From assembly GCA_029204225.1 (NCBI GenBank), contig CM055099.1:53793470-53857469 (forward strand): 64,000 nucleotides of DNA, written 5' to 3'. This document shows positions 50,502-61,186 of this stretch, piece by piece. A program made the translations under genes and the position numbers. Source of the DNA: Diphasiastrum complanatum. Lineage: Eukaryota; Streptophyta; Lycopodiopsida; Lycopodiales; Lycopodiaceae. Each line of letters opens with the position of its first letter. Position 1 is the first letter of the stretch. The notes beneath the pieces are model-generated. The model had not been told where the DNA came from and made no database searches. It worked only from the letters and a program-made list of their open reading frames with translations.

Positions 50502-51530
50502 ATGTCTTCACCATCATCCCAGTACAAGCCACTTTCCAACACAGAGAGAGTCCAAGAAGTAGAGGAAGAGGTATAGGAAGAAACAGAGATTGTTGCTAAG
50601 TAGGACCAAATGCAGGAGGATATACAACAAGAGCCATCACAAGAAGATCAAGAGCTTCCTAACATTCAAAAGAAAGATGACAATGACATCGAGCCACCAG
50701 TCTTGGACAAAGAGCTTTACACGAAGACCTTCGGGACGCTGTTAGCAGACATTCAAGCCTCAATCCAGCATTTTGTGAATCTAGAAAAAGTTTCACGAAA
50801 GCTGAGAAGTAAATATGATGCTACAAGGGCAAACCTTATCCAGAGGGATGAGGAGCTACAAGTAATCAGATTAGAATTGCACAAGAAGACCAAGGAGCTT
50901 GAGGAAGCTCAAGCTGAATTGATCAAGAAGGACACATCCCTAGAGGAAGCCCAAGACAGGTTTGACGCCACTCTAGAGGCATTGGAGACAATGCAGGACC
51001 AAAGTAACCAGTTTGAGAATGAAAACTCAAACAACAACTCTAGAACCTTCAGACATTACTCCAAGAAGAGCGACATGCTCGTGTAGCCTAGAATAGCACC
51101 AAAAAGGAGCTTCAAGATAAATTGAAGGACACCGAGACAAACCAGAAGCAGCTGAAGGAATATGTTCTCCAACTGCAAAGTTCGATAGAAATGATAAAGG
51201 AGGGGAACCAAATCTACAAGAAGTAGAGGTTGAGGAAGCCATCCTCTGGCGAATCAATGTTGAGGTGACTCTGGGAGCTTGTATATCTCACGGGCGATAT
51301 AGAATTGACCTTGTAGCATGGAAAGAAATCCAAGAAAGAATAATTCAGACCTTCTAGCTGCAGTATCTATAGCCCCAAATGGCAGAATACGAAAAGCTAA
51401 AGGACGAATTGGAAGAGGCAATGCTCAATGCAAACCAGATTTAGGTTTCAGAAGAAGAACCAGTCCAGCAGCAACAAGACCATGCAACGCAGATGGACAC
51501 AATCAGTATAGACTGAAGCTGAATAGTATT
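50502..51530 (+). pseudogene. Coiled-coil protein pseudogene in the spacer between inverted arms
   Basis: ATG 50,502 opens MSSPSSQYKPLSNTERVQEV, with in-frame stops near 50,568 and 50,600. The frame continues to 51,086 with long heptad-type helices (LRSKYDATRANLIQRDEEL, HKKTKELEEAQAELIKKD, LEEAQDRFDATLEALETMQ). A frameshift near 51,050 leads to a further coiled-coil stretch (TKKELQDKLKDTETNQKQLK) with more stops. Gag-associated coiled-coil proteins of plant retroelements and structural host proteins could both look like this. No specific family is recognised. Confidence 0.5.
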
Positions 51531-51540
51531 AATACATTGT

Positions 51541-52760
51541 AAACTAAGTATGATTAATTCTTTGGATAGGTGCTGAAAGTGGATCATGATATATTATCAT
51601 GGATATTCTCAAGGACATCTTATCCTAGGATCATCAAGGACCATATGGATGGAGGATTTCTCAATGTTCCAGGAGTTGGAGACTTCAATGTTGAATGACA
51701 CTTAGTAGGTGATTTGAAAACATTGAAATGTATGTATAATGTCTCTCACGGTGCTACATCAAAACACCCTTGTTTGTATCGCATGAGAATGGCAAAAGAT
51801 GTAACTAGGAGTACATGAATTACTAGAGAATATGTAGATCCAAACTGGAAGCCTGTGCTGCCTATCCCCTTAAAAAATGTGCATGTTTGCGCTCTTCATG
51901 CAGAAGTTAGATTAATAGAAAAGATCATTTATCTTCATATAGTTTTTGCTTGGAATACTAAGCCAACATCATTAGCAAAGGAAGCTATCTCTCGATTAGA
52001 AGATGTTTTATCAAAAGCAGAACTCCATAAAGGACATGTCAAAATTCAAAAAGGTGAAAAGCTTTCAGGAAAGAATGGGAACATGCCAACTAAGCCAAGC
52101 ATAGGAGGAGCAAAATCACGTTGTTTTCTATCAAATCATACTGGTAAGGCTTCTAATATTCAACCCTCAGTCTGGACAGATATTATTGTTGCCACTCAGG
52201 ACTTCGAGAAAGACGGCAAAACCAGAGTACTAAAAGTTGATGTATGGAAAAATCTTGATAGTATGATTGCTATTTTAAGAAAAGAAAAATGCTCTGATAT
52301 TGATAAGAAAGCTATCCAAAGGACTTGTGTTGAATTTGTTAATGCAATATCAAAAGCATGGGGAGAAGATCACATCACTCATTACATGGTTAGTATAAAA
52401 TTTTCAAAATGCTTTCAAATTTTCATATATATTTAGATTTAAACATAAGACTAACATTATGATTTTGACATATGCAGCACATACTAAGAAATCATATAGC
52501 ATTTTTTGCAAATACATATGAAAGCTTGAGTGTATGGTCATCACAAGGGATGGAGAAGTCACACTGGCAAGCAGGAGCAACATTTCATCGAAATACACAA
52601 CATGGAGGAACCAATGAAAAACAAAACTACATTTGTCAATTGTATTAGTGGTTCTACCGCAGAGTTCAGATTCGACATATAACAAAGTCCACACAATACA
52701 ACAAGTTTAGAAAAGCATGCAAGCTCATACAGGAAGAGAAAATTAGATGATTGCTATGGT
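51541..52760 (+). pseudogene. Gene B/C, 3' exons, right-arm copy (B')
   Basis: Similarity to the left arm starts in the intron before exon 51,570 (acceptor tttggatag). The exon runs to 52,388 with HLVGDLKTLKC (second Asp, 51,711-51,713), then HPCLY with the next Cys changed to Arg. Intron 52,389-52,477 follows (gttagt...tgcag), then a last exon with VWSSQGMEKSHW (Glu, 52,553-52,555) and QHGGTNEKQNYICQLY. Stops near 51,698 and 51,818 disable it. The exon with the first Asp is missing, and exons 1-2 lie 7 kb away at 59,134-60,006. The mid-part from 51,855 is a longer open frame than in the left copy. Confidence 0.65.
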
Positions 52761-52838
52761 AGATTCTATGGTAGTATCAGATCTTGTATCAGATTCTATG
52801 TAGTATTGATTGTATTATAACAAAATACAAAGTGTCCA

Positions 52839-54346
52839 CTATTCATCATCAGCTTGTGTGTCGGATTCTATGGCAGTATTGTCATGAAAAAATTCTCTGC
52901 TAGAGTATACATCTAATATATGTGCATTATCCTTATTTCCACTAAGCTCAATATAAGTGGAATACAATGAATAATGGGAGCTCCTTAAAGGAACATTCCC
53001 ATCAGTAAAGCCTAAAATGTTCAAAACATAAGATCTTTTGACGAAAATGATCTTATTTGTCTTAACAAATTTATGTCCTCCTAGGTAAAATGATAAAGAT
53101 TTAACTGCCATTATAAGACCCTCCCCAACTGGACTCAGCTTGGAATGAGCAATACAGATCTCATTCTTCAGGAAATGCCTAAGATAGTGGCCAAGTCCAC
53201 TATCCCTCTGGAACGAGGATGCATGTTGTCTGGAACCACCTCGTCCTACAACAAAATCATCAATTATGAGAGCATCCTGCAATAAGAAATATGTTAGCAA
53301 AAACACATTCAGTGGTTAAAAACATTCTAATGCAAGGAAGTTTAAACACTTACACATTCTTCATCATCAGCAGCAACCAGATCAGGATGATCAATATAAT
53401 GACCACGTACTGAAGTGGAATCATCAGTTAAATGCATTAATGATGGACGAGGGAAGCCCATCTGGGATTGAAATGTCGTGAATTCTTCATCGGAGGGTCT
53501 GCCTCACCCATCCTCAACAATATTTGATAAAGTCTTAGTCAGGCATTCTTCACCGGTCATAAGTCCCTCCTCATCATCAAAATCAATTCCAGAAATAAGG
53601 TCATCTGTCTCAAAATCTACAAAGTCGGAGAATTGTGTCGGATAATAAGCATAGAACCTCGTCCTCATGATAGTCAAAAAATTTACATAAATCAGCAGTA
53701 GTAAAATATACATCGTCATTAATATAATATACAGGCAAATTGAAAAGACATTTTGAATCCTCCATAGATTTGGATTCATCATCAGATGTATTTTGGCCAA
53801 TGAAAGAATCTCGGAGAACATCAATATTTAAATCAATGAAGTCACTTTCTTTATCAGGAGTGTCGATAAGAAAGTGACTGATATCCTTAATGACTGACTG
53901 AACAGAGGAGGGTGCAAAAGGAGGGTCAGCAACATGAAACTCATCATCATTGGGGATCTGAACTAAAAGAAAAAGTACGAAACCACTCTGATATTAAACC
54001 AATCGACATTTCTTGTTGCAATACGGACACATAGAATTACTTTTGAAAAGATCAGACAATTTGGTGAACAGTCTATCCAGTCTATATCTAAAAGCTGGGA
54101 AGAAATGAACAAGAGCAGTATAATGCATGTACTGGAGTTGACCTATGGAGAAAACAGGCTTGCTAAGTATATCTTTTAATCTAACATAATGTTCATAAAA
54201 TACGTCAGAATTTGGTTGTGCAGTCCTGAAAACATGTAGATATGGCCCGAATAGGCTGTGGAAGTAGTCCAGATTTCAGTAATCCCAAATTCACTCAGAA
54301 ATGAACTCAAGCCTGATTCTTGTGAGGATGATGAGGAAGAGGCCAC
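52839..54346 (-). pseudogene. Unknown gene 'A', two exons, right-arm copy (A')
   Basis: On the minus strand, exon 1 starts at 54,346 where the ATG of the left copy is GTG, and ends at 53,354. Intron 53,353-53,277 carries gtaagt and ttgcag like its partner. Exon 2 runs 53,276-52,839 and is open, continuing past the point where the left copy stops (near 41,944) to a shared end ...QADDE. Exon 1 keeps an acidic segment (DDESKSMEDSK) lost from the left copy, and CPYCNKKC (about 54,015). Start loss, a one-base frameshift near 54,285, a stop after the CxxC region and a frameshift near 53,620 disable it. Confidence 0.7.
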
Positions 54347-54790
54347 ACTTGTGTGCGTGGGAGAACTGAACCAAAACTAGCAATCAAAATGGCGCAGAAG
54401 ATGGATATGTACGACAGACAGATTCAGAATATTGCACTTGTGCACGAGTAGGTATACTTGCAAGCAAACGGACAGAAATGAGTGCGCACAAAAGCGATAT
54501 GTCGTGAATTTCGAGAACGCAAAAGGTAAAAAATTATTCGATTTTCGTGCCATTTATACTAAATTTTTGCACGTGTGGTCAACGGACTTATGACACGTGT
54601 CTACTTTCAATTCGAGAACAGGCGCAGGCACATGTGAGATGACACCTGCACACATGTGAAATGACACCTAGACACATGTCACATGTTCATTCGAGTGCTT
54701 ATAAACATGTGTCGCTCTCGCATTTGTCCGTACAACTCCCACACGTGTGACAGGACGTTCTTTCGCACGTGCGAACCCCGATATAAAATT
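54347..54790. promoter_or_regulatory. Promoter of gene A', truncated bidirectional region
   Basis: Matches the A side and core of 39,990-40,550. CACGTG-type sites lie at 54,571, 54,593, 54,743 and 54,767, and several others have become CACATG or ACATGT. TATA-like sequences occur on both sides (minus-strand tagtataaatggc near 54,555; plus-strand gatataaaatt near 54,779). Motif-two relics lie at 54,431 and 54,482. The histone gene that should follow is replaced by block D'. Confidence 0.55.
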
Positions 54791-55170
54791 ACAAATTTCA
54801 TCATCGAGGGTATCTAGTAACTGTACTGCATTAGATTGCACATGCATATTGACTATACTGAAGGTTTTTTTTTTTTTTTAAATAAAGAACTGTCAGCTCA
54901 CTAAACCATAAAACCTACAACCATAACCAAACAATCAACAAAAAACCAACTAAAAACTTCTCTACTAACCCTCACCCCTTAAGGACAAGGGTGGATTCAT
55001 AAGCTTATAAATCATCCAACATCAATCTTATTGTTTGGATATTCGCCATGCGTTTCAACCCTAATAGATATGCAAGTTTCTTTCCTCTTATCTCTTTCAA
55101 ATATGCAAGAAATTTCATAGGTGGACAAAAGGTGTGGATCCCATCCCAATACTAGTTGTTGATATGGATT

Positions 55171-58100
55171 TTAATGGTTGTCTTGATCATCTAAACTCAA
55201 AAGTGGAGGTAGAAAAATCTCATTGGTCATGTTGAACATTTCTTCTATACCATAGGGCTCATCATCTTCCTCTAAGGTTGTATCCAAAATAGGAGATACA
55301 ATATCATCTGTATCATCCTCAATACTCATTTGAAAAGCCATGTTTCTCATTCTAGGATAATATTGTAATTCAGTAACCTCCATGCACTCAGATCCTTCCT
55401 CATCAGTATCAGAGTCAACATCATAATTCACCATTCTCTCATCCCATTTGAATGCTTCAAATAGCACCCCCTTGGTCTCTTCATCTATATGACCTCCGAT
55501 TAGGGGTATAGGTTCTTCTATTTCAACGATAGTCATCAAGGATGATCTGTTTTTGTGGTTCAGTGTCCTTGAAGTCTACCAGCCGCTTACTTGCTCCCTC
55601 ACACTCTTCATTAGAGGTTTCTGTCCGTATCCTATTTTGGGCTACCCTCAGTCATTTCTCCTCTATGAGTGTTTCTGCCAAGTTTATCGGGGGTTTCTCA
55701 CCTTTCATTCTAATGATATCACTTTGAGAGATCATGCTACAATCTATTTGGGATTGACTCAAATTTTGTCTGGACTCAAGTACTTTTCCATTATTAATAT
55801 CATGGCTTATCGGCACCTATATTTGATTTTCGGTATTCAAATCATTCTTCTGTGACAAACACTCATTCTTTGAATGGTCACACTTCCTATAATATCTACA
55901 AAAGCTTTTTGGATATGGAGGTGTACTGCCTCCTACAAAAGTAGGAGTATCAACTGGTGGAGTCTTCAAGCTAGAGACATTTTTGCATCGTACTAGCCCT
56001 TCTTTGGCCAAAGTAATATCAGGTACCCTACATGGTTGTGGTGCAGAATCTGACACTCGTGTACCTGATACTCGATAATCTCTAAACGTATGTTGACTTC
56101 TATGAGAAATTGAGGTCTCTATTGTCCTTGTAGTATTTCTAGTCTCATATGTATTGATATAAGCTTGTTCTATATTGTTGGCACTAGTCACAACCTCCTT
56201 AAAAGTAAAAACTCCAGATTGACGTACAACCAACTATACCTCACTTCGCAATCCTCTTAGAAAACAATCAAGTACTAGCTTTGAGGGCAATTCCATTGAA
56301 AGGCTTAGGTTTAGCTGGCGCAGTAACTCTCTCAGTCGTCTAGTGTACTAATGTACATCTTCAGTAGAATCTTGTTGTATTGTAGATAGTGCAAACATCA
56401 TACTATCTACATTGTAATTGACTCTGAATTGTTTCAAAAATTCCTGATAGAACTCTTCAAGTGTAGTGCTAGAGGCCTTAGGGAGATTGTTGTACCATCT
56501 TCTGGCTGTTCCTACCAAGGTAGTAGCAAACAACATTAGTCTATGTGCAGGGTTATAAACTCTATTGATAGACATAAGTATCTCAAAATCATCAATGTGA
56601 TTGTGTACAGCCTCATTACCTGTGCCATGAAATAGGGGTAATGATCCTTGTATTTTTGGTAGTGCCTCAGTGTCATCAAGGAACAACTATTCGCTCAATG
56701 ATTCTTCTCAGCCTAAGCATAGTAGGTCCAAGAATAGGGGTTTGTATCACTGGATCATTTAAGAAGAGATTGTCATCTTCTTTTAGAACTATGCTTTTCA
56801 TATCAGATACCATCTCTTCAAGTTTTTCATCCACCACGGTCTCATCATTGAATATCACAATTTCATTCTCAGATCGTAAACAATCAATGCTTTCAATCAA
56901 CTGCTCAAGACCCAGTTTGGACTCCTCTTCTATCATAAATTCCTCGAAATTGGATTGCAAATTCTCATCCATACATTGTTTTGAAGATTCTTGTATCGAT
57001 ACTTCTGGCCTAATGTCATTCAGACTAGAATAAACAGGGATCACTCTTTCTATGATGGAATCTAGCTCACTATCAAGTGGCTCAAATTTACTCAACAAGA
57101 GTGTTATGGCTAGTAGAAAATTTGACAAGGATCCTACTAGGTCCTCAATGGAATTTGACTTAAATGATGGACCAAGTATTTGCAATGAGGATTTTATAGG
57201 TCCCGTAGAATCATCCACTTCTATTTCTGATGGAGTATCTTCAAGCGATATATCTTGTGTACTTCTTTCTATCACAAGTGTTGATTCCATTAGGGGAGAT
57301 TTGAGCTCCAAAAAGACCCTTTAAGAATGCGTGCAAGATATCTTTTATATTATTAAAATATTGTAGCACTAATACTTTTGACTTGCCATAACTTTTTAGT
57401 CAAAGCTCAGAAGTTATGTTATCTAACATATCATTGGAAAGCCCTTGTTGAGCGCTTTCCAATGCACCAAACTCCGCTAAATTCGGACTTACCAATAAAA
57501 AGTTATGCCATTTTTAGTGTGGAATCAAAATGTGGACTCAAAAAAGTTATGTTACATAGATTTCAAAATTGAGTGTTTTGATTGGTCCATGTGTAAGAAA
57601 AATTTGAGAAAAAAATATAAAAAGAATCTTCACAAAGGGTCTTTTTTGGATTTAGAACTCCTCTAATGATGGTCTGGCAAATAAGACGTTTGTAATGAAA
57701 GATCTATAGCTAGGTACAGATCAAATAGAAATTCCTTCAACTCTGTATTTGTCTCTATAACTTGATTTGAATTGCTAGATAAGAAAGTTTGGGAAAATTC
57801 ATTCAATAATGGCACCATAGACTCTGGACTCTCAATGAATACTATGTGCTTCTCTTGGATGTCTATGGACACTCAGTCAATATCAAGTGATGCACTTAGC
57901 TGGTCAAAAGGTAGTTCGCTCCATCCATTTGTCAACGACTCACTAGTCACACTCGTGGATTCGTCTATCTCGTCAAGGAAGGGATTAGATATGTTATGGC
58001 TCAAGGGGATAGTAAAAAACTCTTCACTCTGGAGATGATCTAGCATTCTGAATTCATGGCCCATGAGTGTTGGGTACATAGTTTCTACACCTATGTATCC

Positions 58101-58639
58101 AAAATACTCGTATAGCAAGTCCTCATCCATGGCTCTTCCTATGTGATAATCATTAGTGGTATATTTCGAGTGCAAGTCCAACTTCAAGTTCGAGTGATGA
58201 GTGTTGAATCTCTATCTATCTGTACGGCTTTGTCTAGTAGCTTTCAAGTTGTCTTATCTCTACTCTTCTATTCTGTGCTCTAGTAGGCTGATTTGTGAGG
58301 GTGTTTATCGCTTTGAAACTCTTTGGACCAGTTTTCCCCTATGCTTTTTGTCTCTCTTCTGAATTCGACAAGTTGTTTCTAGATGGCCTACCCTATTGTA
58401 GTATCCACATATTGTATACCTACAATCATTAGTGGCATGAACCGACACAATGGTATGGACTCATGTGCATGGTGCTGATTGATCAACTCTTGTTGATTTC
58501 TAAGTTGTCTCACATCTAGAGTCAAAGCTAGCAGTGTTGCATGCATATCTCCCATATGTTGTTTGACCATCTCTACTAATTCATGACGCTCATTCTTAAC
58601 CTTGTCATTAGGGTTCGTTGGATAGCCTTGCCTACCCAC
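55171..58639 (-). pseudogene. Block D', gag-containing, right-arm copy
   Basis: An inverted copy of 46,467-50,170, extending in total from about 54,790 to 58,866. It contains the 122-codon acidic frame (55,539-55,171), the FCRYYRKCDHSKNEC degenerate knuckle (within 56,233-55,817), the capsid core (56,686-56,348, including TARRWYNNLPKAS where the left copy has a stop), the acidic frames (57,311-56,676, 57,872-57,663, 58,187-57,873) and the coiled coil (58,639-58,388). A 379-bp small element splits the acidic frame at 57,289-57,667. Very few protein differences separate D from D', so the duplication is recent. Confidence 0.8.
57289..57667. mobile_element. Small terminal-inverted-repeat element (MITE-like)
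   Basis: 379 bp absent from the equivalent site in the left arm (near 47,688). Its ends form an inverted repeat of about 35 bp: attaggggagatttgag at 57,289 and the complement of actcctctaat at the right end, with 'aaaaagaccctt' inside both. No coding frame is present. The target duplication is unclear because the flanks differ slightly from the empty site. One-ended relatives lie at 45,321-45,358. Confidence 0.75.
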
Positions 58640-58865
58640 GCAAGAGTACCCCTAGCTAGCTGAAGAAGTCAATCAATCGTAGACATAGGGTCCTTATCTG
58701 GTTCTCAACTAGTCCCTATGAGGATTGTTGGGGCCTTAGGATGCCAAACATAATTAGTCTAGATCAATAACACATATATGATTCTCTTTATCATTCCACT
58801 TAGTAATGACTTATCATGTGATACTCAATCATCAGCTCCAATAATGCCCTTGGCACTCTATCTGT

Positions 58866-60006
58866 GGGATCAGCATATGCATTCCTTCCACGAGAATGGA
58901 AATATGGGTGCCAATTATGAACACCATCATCACCTTGGAATGGAAATATGAGCACCAACTACTTATTGGAATGAAAAAATGAGCAGCATTTCCAAATTTG
59001 GATCAAGCATGCAAGCATGGAGATTGGATTGATCGTACAAAGTATATAATATAATCAAAGATGAGTATTTTGTTTTGCTTCATAGAATCTGGTCATAGTA
59101 CTTTGATGCAACTGATCACTCTTTTTTTTTTTTATGATGACATTGTATCATCTACATGTGGATATCCCTGCTGATTTGGCACCTTTGAAGAGAGGAGAAA
59201 GCAAAGGAATTCAAATATCTGCTGAGGATCGTTCTCGTTACAGGGCAGAAGGAAAAAAAAAAAACTTGGATTTGTGGATAGATGGAACATTATATCCACA
59301 AGATCCAAGCACTTTGACACATCCCACATTCTCCTCAATAACTCATTTAGATACATGGATATGCAATGGGCATAGTGGATTACTAGGATATTGTGAAAGA
59401 TTGCATAACCATGGAAAACAACTTTATATGAATAAAGTTCACTTTTTAGAAGGTGAGTTAATTCGAATATCCTCTTATTGTCTAAATAGAGATTGTCATT
59501 TCCAAAAGACATTAGAAGAAAATGAACAACTTAAAAAAAATAATGAATCATCACAAAAGATAACAATCAATATCAAATCAGAACTAGAGCAAATGCAATC
59601 AATCTTACAATCTATTCATATTGAAAACTTACAATTATTGAAGGATGTGGAATTGGCAAAGAAGGCTGAAAGTAAGAAGTGAAAGCAAAAAGTTACAAGG
59701 ATATTCAAATGCTTTCAAAAGGAGGTTATCGAAATAGAAGGATCCATGCATTCAAGTAAGCATATTCTGATTTTTGTAAATTTTTCAATGACATTTGGAT
59801 TTAATTTCAGCTATGGTGATATTCTGTTAACTATCTGCTTTTTTTGCAGATCTGCATTAGTAGCTCCTCGGAATATTAAAGACAATGCTTCACTAGGAAT
59901 GTCATTGGGCACGATATTGATAGGCAAATGCACTGAGCATATCATGATGAACAATAGGAGTTCAAATGTAAAGTGTAAAATAACAGAGTCTTTGATGGTG
60001 GACATA
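58866..60006 (+). pseudogene. Gene B/C, 5' exons, right-arm copy (C')
   Basis: Exon 1 opens at ATG 59,134 right after a poly-T tract and runs as an open frame to 59,682 with LDLWIDGTLYPQDPSTLTHP and the coiled coil EQLKKNNESSQK; similarity continues to a donor near 59,757. Exon 2 begins about 59,850 after tttttgcag (SALVAPRNIKDNASLGMSLG) and similarity to the left arm stops at about 60,006. The upstream part, 58,866-59,133, matches 44,800-45,045, holds a twice-repeated 'ggaaatatg-g-gcca' segment, and is the likely promoter side. The exon with the first catalytic Asp does not follow. Confidence 0.65.
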
Positions 60007-60430
60007 TGATTAGGTTTGTATATTCTTTTAAACACTTGTAAAAATATGTGTTATTTATAAATGTGCTATTTCAATATTTCAATGTGCTAAACAACCTAGT
60101 GTTATATCAATTTTGCAGGTGGATTTCCTCAAAAAAAAAAAAAGTAAAAAATAATGAATTGGATTCCATGAAAATCCAAATGATTGGAATGGTATGTTTG
60201 TTAGAAAGAGTTTTCCATCTTCCTTTTTGGATATACAAGTTCATCTTCTAGTGCATTTGGTTGAAGAAATATCAATTGCAAGACCTGTGCACACAAGATG
60301 GATGTTTTACCTTGAGTGTTTTATGTGAGACAAAAGGCAAAGCTAGAAGGTAGCATTGCAAAAAGTTGGCTTGTACAAGACCATTCCATCTCAATTGTCA
60401 CTCTTTTATTGGTACACATGTCATCATTAA

Positions 60431-60480
60431 CACTAATTATAATTAGTGAAGAGGCCCTTTTTGAGTCCAAAAAGGGCCCT
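60431..60480. repeat. Perfect palindrome and adjoining hairpin
   Basis: CACTAATTATAATTAGTG at 60,431-60,448 is a perfect 18-bp palindrome. Directly after it gccctttttgagtccaaaa and agggc form a stem of about nine pairs. The aaaaaggg/cccttttt core recalls the ends of the small element at 57,289. From 60,007 to 60,430 I see no gene. Confidence 0.75.
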
Positions 60481-60824
60481 AATGAATTGAGCAGGAATGG
60501 TCCATATGACATGGCAAATTGAATGGTGTAGATTAAATCAAGTGTGGACCCACAAAGTACACCTTTAGCATTAACCCTACATTAACCCTACATGGATACA
60601 CTTGAAAGTATCTAGTAGCCAACAATAGCTACACACAGTACCTAGCAGCAAACAATAACTATACAAATAGTACCTACTATCATATAGACTACTTCTAAGG
60701 GCTTGTATACCTATTTCATAAACTATATAGATAGAAATGTAGTTTGAAGTAAACGTGTGAATTTTGGTCAAACAGCCTAAATTTTCAGCCTACTATATTT
60801 TAAAGTGACTTCTTTTTTGCTCCA

Positions 60825-61126
60825 AAATCATGGTAAGGCATAGAAATGAGGCCTTCTCAAAGATGAAAATCAAACCTAAAAATAAAAGGAAAAACAAGTT
60901 CCCATGTCAAAAGGGCCGCAGGTTACGCCTTACCATGATTATGAAAAAAAAATGTAAAATTTGGCTCTGAAATGTTTTTTTGGGCCTTCTTGAAGTGAAA
61001 CGGCCAAAAATCACAATTTCGGACGAAAAAAATGAAAAATTGGCCTCCGAGGACATTCTTTTTCTTTATTTTTAGGTGTGATTTTCATCTTTGAGAAGGC
61101 ATGATTTCTATGCCTTACCATGATTT
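60825..61126. mobile_element. Foldback MITE-like element with ~60-bp inverted ends
   Basis: About 302 bp. The left end (aaatcatggtaaggcatag, then gccttctcaaagatgaaaatc, then cctaaaaataaa) is mirrored at 61,066-61,126. A third copy of the 'gccttaccatgatta' end lies inside at 60,922-60,936. No coding frame is present. The target duplication is not evident. Confidence 0.75.
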
Positions 61127-61186
61127 CAGAGAAAAAAAGAAATTACTTTCAAATGGCCTTTAAAAGAGGTCAATCAAATGGACTAA

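Larger units (their letters stand above)
39990..60006. repeat. Large inverted duplication with circularly permuted block order
   Basis: Left arm order is A (39,990-42,060), B (42,180-43,380), C (43,936-45,045), D (46,467-50,170). The right arm, all in reverse orientation, reads B' (51,541-52,760), A' (52,800-54,790), D' (54,790-58,866), C' (58,866-60,006). The reverse complement of the right arm is therefore C-D-A-B. Blocks A-B and C-D keep their contacts; the D-A contact is new and the B-C contact is broken, with 43,380-43,935 missing. The spacer is 50,170-51,541. Confidence 0.85.

Noticed and set aside
39076-60006. Insertion of a large DNA virus as the source of the histone gene
   Set aside because: Some large viruses do encode histones, but no viral core gene is seen, the neighbours have plant-type introns, and gag and LTR-like sequence are part of the unit.
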